DNA of 5,600 bases, taken from positions 666-6,265 of the forward strand of contig PMDM01000474.1 in NCBI GenBank assembly GCA_003155565.1. The letters run 5' to 3'. A program made the position numbers and the translations under genes. Position 1 is the stretch's first letter; each line of letters opens with the position of its first letter. Below are positions 1 through 5,600 of this stretch, piece after piece. The notes beneath the pieces are model-generated. The model had not been told where the DNA came from. It did not search any database and worked only from the letters and a program-made list of their open reading frames with translations. This stretch comes from Methylococcaceae bacterium. GTDB taxonomy: Bacteria > Pseudomonadota > Gammaproteobacteria > Methylococcales > Methylomonadaceae.

Positions 1-651
1 GAAATCATCGTCGCCATCATCGGCGTTGAAACGCAGTATGGGCAACACACAGGCCATTATCGCGTCATTGATGCCTTATCTACCCTTACTTTTGCTTATC
101 CACCCCGCAGCCAATTTTTTCGTAGCGAATTGGAAAATTTTTTATTGTTGTGCCGAGAAGAACGTATCGACCCGCTAAATCCAATAGGCTCTTATGCTGG
201 GGCGATGGGGATGCCGCAATTCATGCCCAGCAGCTATAGGCATTATGCTGTTGATTTTAATAAAGATAATTATCGTGATATTTGGCATAATCCTGATGAC
301 GTGATCGCCAGCATAGCAAATTATTTCGCCAAACAGGGCTGGCAAACAAACAATCCCGTCGCTTTTCGACTTTGTGACAAATGTCACAAATCTGTAAACT
401 CTTCTCCTTTCCTTAAGGAAAATTTAAGCTTGATTAAGTCTAATGCAATAAACCCAAACATAAGTAAACCTTTACTTTCAACCAAAAAAGCGAAAATTAT
501 CGCTTTTGAACAAGAGAATGGCGAAGAATTATGGGCAACATCAGACAATTTTTACGTAATTACCCGCTACAACCACAGTCCCCTCTATGCAATGGCTGTT
601 TATCAGTTAAGCCTTGCCATTTCTAATCTAAGAGTTTCCTCCCCCTTATGA
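1..651 (+). CDS. mltB: Membrane-bound lytic murein transglycosylase B (MltB), 3' part
   Basis: The reading frame is open from the first base, so the start and N-terminal signal lie outside the window; 216 residues are visible against about 360 in E. coli MltB. MltB cleaves the MurNAc-GlcNAc bond of peptidoglycan in the periplasm, forming 1,6-anhydro ends. The family's catalytic Glu sits in a GVETQYG motif (Glu codon 28-30). GAMGMPQFMPSSY (199-237) is the conserved substrate-groove signature. A D-x-N-x-D stretch followed by DIW (253-285) matches the EF-hand-like calcium site of Slt35/MltB. FYVITRYNHS and YAMAVYQL near the end are typical of the C-terminus. The ATG at 130 is internal, since it lies downstream of the catalytic Glu. 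Odd: residues CDKCH (373-387) form a CXXCH motif in a poorly conserved stretch. The stop overlaps the rlpA start as ATGA. In E. coli MltB is a lipoprotein; that cannot be checked here. Confidence 0.96.
   Translation, partial: EIIVAIIGVETQYGQHTGHYRVIDALSTLTFAYPPRSQFFRSELENFLLLCREERIDPLNPIGSYAGAMGMPQFMPSSYRHYAVDFNKDNYRDIWHNPDDVIASIANYFAKQGWQTNNPVAFRLCDKCHKSVNSSPFLKENLSLIKSNAINPNISKPLLSTKKAKIIAFEQENGEELWATSDNFYVITRYNHSPLYAMAVYQLSLAISNLRVSSPL
371..390. repeat. Perfect 8-bp inverted repeat, CRP-like, inside mltB
   Basis: TTTGTGAC (371-378) and GTCACAAA (383-390) are exact reverse complements around the spacer AAAT. It contains TGTGA-N6-TCACA, the core of the CRP/Vfr-family operator. It lies in the mltB coding sequence, 257 bases before the rlpA start, and no clear promoter was seen next to it. 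The symmetry is seen directly; regulator binding is only a possibility. It may be a coincidence of coding. Confidence 0.5.
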
Positions 652-1511
652 ACAAAATCATAACCCTACCGTTAATCCTGGCTCTAAGCGGCTGTTCGAG
701 TAATCAGATAAAAACAAGCGAAGCACCAATCCAAACTCCATCCACTTATCAACAAACCTCGACACCCAAAGCTGCCCTTGTTTCACTCGACTTACCCGCC
801 CAAATAAAGTCACAAACTAGGCATCATTCAATCATAGAGTTGAGCGGAAACTCCTTATTTGGCTGGAAAGACACTGATAACGTTAAAGAATCTTCACAGC
901 AGGAAAGTTTGCTGCCCCGCATTGCCCGTTACTTAAAAAAGGGCATCGCGTCTTGGTACGGCCCAGGGTTTCACGGCAAAAAGACAGCCACCGGCGAAAT
1001 ATTCGACATGTATGAAATGACTGCCGCCCACAAAACCTTGCCGATCCCGTCATATGCACAAGTAACTAACCTGGAAAACAACAAAACCGTTGTCGTTCGA
1101 ATCAACGACCGAGGCCCCTACGTAGGTAACAGGCTGTTAGATTTATCTTATGCCGCCGCTAAAAAATTGGGCATCCAGAGTGAAGGTACCGGTAAAGTAG
1201 AAATCAAGGCCATTACTCCCCTGCAAGCCCTGCCACACATCCAGAAAACTGCCGAAAGCCAACATAAAAAGGTTTATTTACAAGTCGGTAGCTTTGGCAG
1301 CCAAAGAAAAGCTTTAAAATTGCAAGACAAAATCGCTTCTAATAACTTACCTGAAGCCACCGTTCTCACTTCAACACATAGAAAGAATACGACCTATAAA
1401 GTGCAACTAGGGCCTATAAAATCTACAGAAAATGCTGAAAAACTGAGTTATCAACTAGCAAGAATAGGTATTAAAGACCCTCAATTTGTCACTGAAACAC
1501 GACAAAATTAA
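648..1511 (+). CDS. rlpA: RlpA: septal ring lytic transglycosylase lipoprotein (DPBB and SPOR domains)
   Basis: The protein has 287 residues. A short lipoprotein signal ends in the lipobox LSGC, with Cys16 as the expected lipidated residue, so it is predicted to be anchored in the outer membrane. Residues about 20-95 are a low-complexity linker. A double-psi beta-barrel domain (about 97-188) starts at KGIASWYGPGFHGKKTATGE and contains VVRINDRGPY. A C-terminal SPOR domain (about 207-282, beginning VYLQVGSF) should bind denuded septal glycan. Residues matching those reported as essential for Pseudomonas RlpA transglycosylase activity are all present: Glu117, Asp120 and His128 in GEIFDMYEMTAAH. 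An active enzyme acting on peptide-free glycan is therefore inferred. The start overlaps the mltB stop (ATGA), which suggests coupled translation; only a weak purine stretch (630-634, AAGAG) precedes it. Confidence 0.96.
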   Translation: MNKIITLPLILALSGCSSNQIKTSEAPIQTPSTYQQTSTPKAALVSLDLPAQIKSQTRHHSIIELSGNSLFGWKDTDNVKESSQQESLLPRIARYLKKGIASWYGPGFHGKKTATGEIFDMYEMTAAHKTLPIPSYAQVTNLENNKTVVVRINDRGPYVGNRLLDLSYAAAKKLGIQSEGTGKVEIKAITPLQALPHIQKTAESQHKKVYLQVGSFGSQRKALKLQDKIASNNLPEATVLTSTHRKNTTYKVQLGPIKSTENAEKLSYQLARIGIKDPQFVTETRQN

Positions 1512-1517
1512 AATAAC

Positions 1518-1556
1518 GCATGGTACAATTAAGCATCGTTGCTACTGAAACCATGC
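1518..1556 (+). repeat. Inverted repeat B in the rlpA-dacA spacer
   Basis: GCATGGT (1518-1524) pairs perfectly with ACCATGC (1550-1556) over a 25-base loop. The right arm shares 1553-1556 with the neighbouring repeat (1528-1561), so the two stems cannot form together. The left arm overlaps the proposed dacA -10 region. The pairing is seen directly; a role is inferred. Confidence 0.5.
1521..1529 (+). promoter_or_regulatory. Extended -10 promoter element upstream of dacA
   Basis: TGGTACAAT fits the sigma70 extended -10 pattern TG-N-TATAAT with one mismatch in the hexamer. The -35 region is weak: ACGACA (1499-1504) matches four of six bases, but with a 19-base spacer. Extended -10 promoters often tolerate a poor -35. 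Transcription would begin near 1536, giving a leader of about 28 bases before the dacA ATG. It would let dacA, dat and ybeD be expressed apart from mltB-rlpA. No experimental support is available. Confidence 0.5.
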
Positions 1557-1561
1557 TTAAT
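1528..1561 (+). repeat. Inverted repeat A just upstream of the dacA start
   Basis: ATTAAGCAT (1528-1536) and ATGCTTAAT (1553-1561) form a perfect nine-pair stem with a 16-base loop, ending two bases before the dacA ATG. It is AT-rich with no following T-run, so it is not a convincing terminator. In read-through RNA from rlpA it could cover the dacA ribosome entry region. A transcript starting near 1536 would lack the left arm. Confidence 0.55.
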
Positions 1562-1563
1562 AC

Positions 1564-2739
1564 ATGACTTATTTGAAAAGTTTTACCCGTTATCGTTTTT
1601 TATTCCTAGTCCTACACCTTACAATCTTAACGGCTAACGCCGAAGAGGCTGAAACCCTCACACCTTCTGCACCGACCATTGCCGCCAGCAGTTACATCCT
1701 GCAAGATTACAATACCGGCAAAGTCCTCGCAGAAAACAACGCAGACGCAAAACTAGCTCCCGCAAGTCTTACTAAAATCCTGACTGTTTACGTTGTTTTC
1801 AAAGAAATCAAAAATGGTCACTTGCATCTAGAAGATAAGGTTACCATCAGCCAAAATGCCTGGAAAACCAGCGGCTCCAAGATGTTCGTCAAAGTCAACG
1901 ATCAAGTTAAGGTCGAAGATCTGCTAAAAGGCGTTATCATCCAATCCGGCAATGATGCCAGCGTTGCGCTGGCAGAGCATGTGGCAGGGAACGAAGCCAC
2001 CTTTGCAGAACTGATGAACCAACATGCCGCCCGTTTGGGTATGGTCAATAGCCATTTTGAAAACAGCGACGGCCTTCCCAACGATAGCCATTACACATCT
2101 GCAAGAGATCTCGCCATTATCACCACAGCTTTGATCAAAGAATTCCCCGAATACTACCCTTGGTTTTCCCAAAAAGAATTCACTTACAACAAAATAACCC
2201 AGCAAAACCGTAACATGCTGCTTGGGCGTGATGAATCGGTTGATGGCGTAAAAACCGGACATACTGAAGAAGCCGGTTATTGCTTGGTCGCGTCTGCACT
2301 CCGCAAAGGAATGCGGTTGATTTCAGTGGTCATGGGTACAGAAAGCATGAATGCGCGAGCCAATGAAAACCAGACCTTGCTTAATTACGGATTCCGTTTT
2401 TTTGAATCATACCGACTCTATCAGGGAAAAACCTCGATCAACGAAGTCAGGATATGGAAAGGTGCTACTGAAAATATACAATTGGGCTTGGCTGAGGATC
2501 TTTACGTCACTATCCCTCGCCGCCAGTATAACGACCTGAAAGCCACTATCAATGTTGATAAACAAATTATCGCGCCCGTAAAAGCAGGTGATAAATTAGG
2601 CTCAGTGACGGTCAAGCTTAAAGATGAAGTGATTGCCACCAAAGACTTAGTGGCCCTTAAAGAAGTAGAAAAAGGCGGCATATTCAGACGGCTTTATGAT
2701 AGTGTGTTGATGATGATCAAGAAACCCGATGGAAACTGA
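1564..2739 (+). CDS. dacA: D-alanyl-D-alanine carboxypeptidase, PBP5/PBP6 family
   Basis: The 391-residue protein is close to E. coli PBP5 (403). An N-terminal signal peptide has basic residues, then FLFLVLHLTIL, with likely cleavage after ANA (residue 26). The serine peptidase S11 domain carries all three penicillin-binding motifs: SLTK (catalytic Ser68, Lys71), SGN (128-130) and KTG (230-232). A PBP5-type beta-rich C-terminal domain covers about 283-373. The tail GIFRRLYDSVLMMIKK resembles the amphipathic helix that holds PBP5 on the periplasmic face of the inner membrane. The enzyme removes the terminal D-Ala from pentapeptides and so limits crosslinking. ATG 1564 is the first start after an in-frame TAA at 1558-1560. 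No Shine-Dalgarno sequence is visible. The end overlaps dat by 11 bases. The exact paralogue (dacA or dacC type) cannot be fixed from sequence alone; the position beside rlpA favours dacA. Confidence 0.96.
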   Translation: MTYLKSFTRYRFLFLVLHLTILTANAEEAETLTPSAPTIAASSYILQDYNTGKVLAENNADAKLAPASLTKILTVYVVFKEIKNGHLHLEDKVTISQNAWKTSGSKMFVKVNDQVKVEDLLKGVIIQSGNDASVALAEHVAGNEATFAELMNQHAARLGMVNSHFENSDGLPNDSHYTSARDLAIITTALIKEFPEYYPWFSQKEFTYNKITQQNRNMLLGRDESVDGVKTGHTEEAGYCLVASALRKGMRLISVVMGTESMNARANENQTLLNYGFRFFESYRLYQGKTSINEVRIWKGATENIQLGLAEDLYVTIPRRQYNDLKATINVDKQIIAPVKAGDKLGSVTVKLKDEVIATKDLVALKEVEKGGIFRRLYDSVLMMIKKPDGN

Positions 2740-3571
2740 AACCGTCTACCTAAATGGTCAATATTTACCGTTAGCCGATGCCAAAATCTCGGTCATGGAC
2801 AGGGGATTTTTGTTTGGCGATGGCATCTATGAAGTCATTCCAGCCTATTCCGGGCAATTGTTCCGGCTAGAAGATCACCTAGAACGCCTTGATAACAGCC
2901 TTAAGGCCATTCGCTTACAGAATCCACATAGCCATGAGCAATGGCGTAACCTACTGACAAAGCTGCTCAAAAAAGACCTGGATCAATCCGTTTATCTCCA
3001 GATTACACGGGGTGTTGCGCCCAAAAGAGACCATGCGTTTCCTCAGAATGTCACGCCTACCGTATTTGCCATGGTTTCGGGGATTACCCCACATGCTGAC
3101 CCTGATAATGGCATCAAAGCGCTCAGCATGGAAGATAGCCGCTGGAAACTGTGCCATACCAAAGCAATTACCTTATTAGCCAACGTCCTGCTTAGGCAAG
3201 AAGCCATTGACCATGATTGCGCTGAGGCTCTGTTATTCAAAGACGGTTATTTGACTGAAGGCGCCGCCAGCAATGTTTTTGCTGTAATCGATGGGATTTT
3301 GGTGACACCTCCCAAAAGCAGTGCCATTTTGCCGGGAATAACACGTGATGTCATTTTAGAGATCGCCAGAAAAAATAACATTCCTTGCAGCGAACAGGCC
3401 ATTTCTACGGATGATATGAAAAAAGCGAGCGAAATATGGATAACCAGTTCCACGCGTGAAATCATCCCTGTCGTTGAACTGGACTCTGAAAAGGTTGCAG
3501 ACGGCAAGCCCGGCCCGCTTTGGAAAGTGTTTTACAAACTTTTCCAAGAATACAAACAGTCGTTACGATGA
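2729..3571 (+). CDS. dat: D-amino-acid aminotransferase, PLP fold-type IV
   Basis: The protein has 280 residues, the usual length for Bacillus-type D-amino-acid transaminase (about 282). The family interconverts D-Ala plus 2-oxoglutarate and pyruvate plus D-Glu in the cytoplasm. Visible class IV features are DRGFLFGDGIYEV (24-36, with Tyr34 corresponding to the carboxylate-trap Tyr31 of the Bacillus enzyme), R-x-H (Arg100, His102) matching its Arg98/His100 trap, the PLP lysine Lys145 in CHTKAITLL, Glu177 in LTEGAASNVF, and phosphate-binding GITRD (203-207) and TSSTREI (239-245). The R-x-H pair favours a D-amino-acid enzyme over branched-chain aminotransferase (ilvE) or aminodeoxychorismate lyase (pabC), the main alternatives. 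It starts inside the dacA 3' end, so expression is probably coupled to dacA. It could recycle D-Ala released by wall carboxypeptidases, or supply D-Glu; both are inferences. Its stop overlaps ybeD as ATGA. Confidence 0.88.
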   Translation: METETVYLNGQYLPLADAKISVMDRGFLFGDGIYEVIPAYSGQLFRLEDHLERLDNSLKAIRLQNPHSHEQWRNLLTKLLKKDLDQSVYLQITRGVAPKRDHAFPQNVTPTVFAMVSGITPHADPDNGIKALSMEDSRWKLCHTKAITLLANVLLRQEAIDHDCAEALLFKDGYLTEGAASNVFAVIDGILVTPPKSSAILPGITRDVILEIARKNNIPCSEQAISTDDMKKASEIWITSSTREIIPVVELDSEKVADGKPGPLWKVFYKLFQEYKQSLR

Positions 3572-3828
3572 GCGAGGAAACCAATTTTGAATTCCCCTGC
3601 CAGTTCGCTATCAAAGCGATGGGCAAAAGTGATTTTGAGTTTGATCTATTGGTCATTGAAATTGTCCGTCGCCACGTACCCGATAACGAAAAGGCAGTAA
3701 CCACCAGACCGAGTAAAGATGGCAATTATTTGGCGGTGACTGTCTTGATAGAAGCGTCCAGCAAACAGCAACTGGATGCCATTTATCAGGATTTAACGGA
3801 TCATCCGCTTGTTTTAATGGCCTTGTAA
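3568..3828 (+). CDS. ybeD: YbeD family protein (DUF493/UPF0250)
   Basis: This is a small 86-residue cytoplasmic protein, against 87 for E. coli YbeD. It matches the family along its length: FPCQFAIKAMG near the start, the VIEIVRRHVP helix, RPSKDGNYLAVTVLIEA in the middle and a terminal LVLMAL (compare IVRMVL in E. coli). The fold is ACT-like in E. coli and the biochemical role is not settled; a regulatory role in lipoate metabolism has been suggested mainly because it neighbours lipB. ATG 3568 is chosen because it begins the family-like sequence and forms an ATGA overlap with the dat stop. The frame stays open upstream to a TTG at 3520, but that would add 16 residues encoded inside dat and unlike the family. 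No clear ribosome binding site is present, so coupling to dat is likely. Confidence 0.93.
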   Translation: MSEETNFEFPCQFAIKAMGKSDFEFDLLVIEIVRRHVPDNEKAVTTRPSKDGNYLAVTVLIEASSKQQLDAIYQDLTDHPLVLMAL

Positions 3829-3942
3829 GGGCAGGCAACAGCTTTCCCCTCCCAGCTTGATAATTTTGAAACCATTCGAGCTGAACCCATCGATACACTC
3901 AGGAGAGCTTTGCCGAAGCTCCATAGTTTTTAGACAGCACCA
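3829..3942. other. 114-base spacer between ybeD and lipB
   Basis: This is one of only two gaps between genes. It holds a hairpin followed by five T's (3905-3931) and several AGCTT/AAGCT elements (around 3841, 3854, 3907 and 3917). Two forward frames cross nearly all of it without a stop, but none has a plausible start or a recognisable product. GATAAT (3859-3864) resembles a -10 box but lacks a -35. The composition looks more like a small intergenic repeat than a promoter region; this is an impression, not a match. Confidence 0.4.
3905..3931 (+). terminator. Terminator-like hairpin before lipB
   Basis: GAGCTT (3905-3910) pairs with AAGCTC (3916-3921) around the loop TGCCG. One more G-C pair (3903 with 3922) is possible across a bulge. 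After ATAG comes a run of five T's (3927-3931). The stem is short and the T-run starts five bases after it, so it would be a weak intrinsic terminator or attenuator lowering read-through into lipB-lipA. It could instead be part of a repeat. Confidence 0.35.
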
Positions 3943-4545
3943 GTGATAATCCGTGAACTTGGCTTGCAACCTTACGAAACTATCTGGAAGGATATGCAGC
4001 GATTCACCCAAGAACGCACGGACGAAACACCCGATGAAATCTGGATTTTGGAGCATTTACCCGTTTATACATTGGGCTTGAATGGCAAAGCGGAACACTT
4101 ATTGAATCCCGGCGACATACCCGTCATCCATTGCGACCGTGGCGGACAAGTGACTTACCATGGGCCAGGGCAATTGGTTATCTATACCTTGCTCGACATC
4201 AAGCGCCTGAAACTTGGGATACGGCAATTGGTCACGCTCTTGGAACAGGCTATGATTACGACCTTAGCCCAGTTCGACATAACCGCCGTTGCCAAACCCG
4301 AAGCGCCGGGGGTTTATGTCAATGACAAAAAAATCGGCTCCATCGGTATACGGATCAAAAAAAATTGCAGTTATCATGGCATCAGCCTCAACAATAACAT
4401 GGACTTAACCCCCTTCGACCCTATCAATACCTGTGGTTTTCGGGACTTACAGGTCACCCAACTGGCGGACTTCGGCATTTCTGTCAGCACGACTGAGTTG
4501 GCCATTCCCGTTGTGCAAGCACTTAACTCGGCACTCTATTCATGA
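3943..4545 (+). CDS. lipB: Octanoyl-[ACP]:protein N-octanoyltransferase
   Basis: The 200-residue cytoplasmic enzyme moves octanoate from acyl carrier protein to the lipoyl-domain lysine of apo-enzymes such as pyruvate and 2-oxoglutarate dehydrogenases and GcvH, the first step of lipoate synthesis. It aligns by eye with E. coli LipB throughout. The substrate-pocket signature [12 protein letters not shown] is at 66-77. The Cys/Lys dyad is present as Cys164 in INTCGF and Lys130 in [19 protein letters not shown] (151-158) is also typical. The start is GTG at 3943, which places [11 protein letters not shown] where E. coli has ILVRQLGLQPYE. An in-frame TAG at 3931-3933 rules out anything much longer, and no ATG fits. 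No Shine-Dalgarno sequence precedes the GTG, so translation may be weak. The C-terminus is slightly shorter than in E. coli. The stop overlaps the lipA start as ATGA. Confidence 0.96.
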   Translation: MIIRELGLQPYETIWKDMQRFTQERTDETPDEIWILEHLPVYTLGLNGKAEHLLNPGDIPVIHCDRGGQVTYHGPGQLVIYTLLDIKRLKLGIRQLVTLLEQAMITTLAQFDITAVAKPEAPGVYVNDKKIGSIGIRIKKNCSYHGISLNNNMDLTPFDPINTCGFRDLQVTQLADFGISVSTTELAIPVVQALNSALYS

Positions 4546-5501
4546 ACAATCAAGCCCCTTCACGCTCTACACCCGGGTCGCACCAGCGTAACGCTGAGAA
4601 ACTGGCGCGGATACCGATCAAGGTCGAACAGCCCGAAACGGTTTTACGTAAACCGGACTGGATACGCATCAAAATATCGGCCAGTGATGAAATTACTCGC
4701 GTCAAACAACTGTTACGCGAACACCAACTGCATACCGTCTGCGAAGAAGCAGCCTGCCCCAATCTAGCGGAATGCTTTCAGCATGGTACGGCAACCTTCA
4801 TGATTATGGGCGACTTGTGTACCCGCCGCTGTCCGTTTTGCGATGTCGCCCACGGCAAACCGCTGCCACTGGATAAAGAAGAACCTCAGCACTTGGCGAA
4901 TGCCATAAAAGCGATGGCCCTAAAATACGTCGTCATTACCTCGGTTGATCGGGATGATCTGCGCGACGGCGGCGCGGGACATTTTGCCGATTGCATCAAA
5001 CACATCCGCCAACTAACGCCGAGCACCAAAATCGAAATCCTGGTGCCCGACTTTCGTGGACGCATCGACAAAGCTGTTACCATCCTGGCGGACGAACCCT
5101 GCGACGTGTTTAACCATAATTTGGAAACCGTACCTAGATTGTACAAACAAGTCCGCCCCGGCTCTGATTATCAAGGCTCGTTGAATTTACTCAAACAATT
5201 TAATGAAGCCCAACCGACTGTTCCCACCAAATCCGGCTTGATGCTCGGCGTGGGTGAAGAAAAAGCAGAAGTCCATCAAGTTATGCAGGATTTGCTCGAC
5301 CACGGCTGCTCCATGTTGACGCTAGGCCAATACCTACAACCCAGCAAAGCCCATCTCCCAGTCACAGCGTATATCACCCCCGCCGAGTTCGACGAGTACG
5401 GCAAAACAGCAAAAGCCTTGGGCTTTAAACAGGTCGCCAGTGCGCCGATGGTACGATCATCCTACCATGCTGATTTACAGGCAAAAGAGATTGTGGGTTA
5501 G
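4542..5501 (+). CDS. lipA: Lipoyl synthase, radical SAM enzyme
   Basis: The 319-residue protein compares with 321 in E. coli. LipA inserts sulfur at C6 and C8 of the octanoyl group on lipoyl domains, using two [4Fe-4S] clusters; the auxiliary cluster is the sulfur donor. Both cysteine sets are intact: C-x4-C-x5-C (Cys67, 72, 78) for the auxiliary cluster and C-x3-C-x2-C (Cys93, 97, 100) for the SAM cluster. [19 protein letters not shown] (131-149) and NHNLETV (191-197) are family hallmarks. RSSYHAD (305-311) contains the serine that ligates the auxiliary cluster. Residues 1-40 form the usual variable N-terminal extension. ATG 4542 overlaps the lipB stop, and with no visible ribosome binding site translation is probably coupled to lipB. 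LipB makes its substrate, so the pair completes the pathway. Confidence 0.98.
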   Translation: MNNQAPSRSTPGSHQRNAEKLARIPIKVEQPETVLRKPDWIRIKISASDEITRVKQLLREHQLHTVCEEAACPNLAECFQHGTATFMIMGDLCTRRCPFCDVAHGKPLPLDKEEPQHLANAIKAMALKYVVITSVDRDDLRDGGAGHFADCIKHIRQLTPSTKIEILVPDFRGRIDKAVTILADEPCDVFNHNLETVPRLYKQVRPGSDYQGSLNLLKQFNEAQPTVPTKSGLMLGVGEEKAEVHQVMQDLLDHGCSMLTLGQYLQPSKAHLPVTAYITPAEFDEYGKTAKALGFKQVASAPMVRSSYHADLQAKEIVG

Positions 5502-5600
5502 GCTTAACTGTAAAAACCATTGTAAAAAAGTTGCAATTAAATCGAGGAGTGAAAACACGTCCGAGTTGAGCACCGTGTTATACCAATCCCAATAAGTTCT
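5502..5600. other. Downstream region after lipA, no gene identified
   Basis: No convincing intrinsic terminator follows lipA. A direct repeat TGTAAAAA occurs at 5509-5516 and 5521-5528. AACACG (5554-5559) and CGTGTT (5574-5579) form a six-pair inverted repeat over 14 bases. GAGGAG (5544-5549) looks like a ribosome binding site, but no suitable start follows it before the window ends. On the - strand one frame is open from the window edge to a stop at 5475-5477 (41 codons), with no family I recognise. Confidence 0.4.

Noticed and set aside
130..651. ATG at 130 as the start of a separate 173-residue gene
   Set aside because: The same frame is open upstream to base 1 and carries the catalytic GVETQYG motif of MltB, so this ATG is internal.
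1528..1561. Intrinsic terminator after rlpA
   Set aside because: The stem is AT-rich with a long loop and no T-run follows it; it ends at the dacA start instead.
1924..2262. 112-codon - strand open frame inside dacA
   Set aside because: It lies fully antisense to the conserved PBP5 catalytic domain and has no protein-family features.
3520..3828. Longer ybeD starting at TTG 3520
   Set aside because: The extra 16 residues lie inside dat and do not resemble YbeD; ATG 3568 gives the family length and an ATGA overlap.
3859..3864. GATAAT as a -10 box for lipB
   Set aside because: No -35 element is found at usable spacing, and the terminator-like hairpin would lie between it and lipB.
3653..4056. 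Two - strand open frames across the ybeD-lipB gap
   Set aside because: They overlap real genes on the + strand, show no recognisable domain, and are best explained as shadows of ybeD and lipB plus an open spacer.
1..5600. CRISPR array, tRNA, rRNA, insertion sequence or phage genes
   Set aside because: No regularly spaced repeats, RNA-gene signatures, transposase or integrase motifs were seen; the window is nearly filled by core genes.

Overview
The window is a compact cell-wall and lipoate gene block from a Gammaproteobacterium. Seven protein-coding genes lie on the + strand: the 3' part of mltB, then rlpA, dacA, a D-amino-acid aminotransferase (dat), ybeD, lipB and lipA. This order matches the conserved proteobacterial cluster that usually follows mrdA/rodA, so rodA is expected just left of the window; that is inference. 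The class is well supported by the YbeD, LipB and LipA sequences and by the gene order. The moderate G+C and the dat gene between dacA and ybeD would fit Methylococcales or relatives, but the genus cannot be settled by reading alone.

Layout: mltB (1-651, start missing) overlaps rlpA (648-1511) by four bases. A 52-base spacer with a good extended -10 box and two mutually exclusive inverted repeats precedes dacA (1564-2739). dacA overlaps dat (2729-3571) by 11 bases, and dat overlaps ybeD (3568-3828) by four. A 114-base spacer with a terminator-like hairpin separates ybeD from lipB (3943-4545, GTG start). lipB overlaps lipA (4542-5501) by four. The last 99 bases hold no gene I can name.

The first half acts on peptidoglycan in the periplasm. 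MltB and RlpA are lytic transglycosylases that cut glycan strands, and DacA (PBP5/6 type) removes the terminal D-Ala from stem peptides. Dat is a cytoplasmic PLP enzyme that interconverts D-Ala and D-Glu and could reuse the D-Ala that DacA releases. The second half makes protein-bound lipoate: LipB transfers octanoate from ACP to apo-proteins and LipA inserts two sulfurs. YbeD is a small conserved protein of unsettled role that travels with LipB.

This is a core housekeeping region and I see no undescribed defence or mobile system. The points most worth a second look are a CXXCH heme-c-type motif in MltB, encoded by a perfect CRP-like palindrome; the alternative hairpins and promoter in front of dacA; and the spacers before lipB and after lipA, which may be dispersed repeat sequence.
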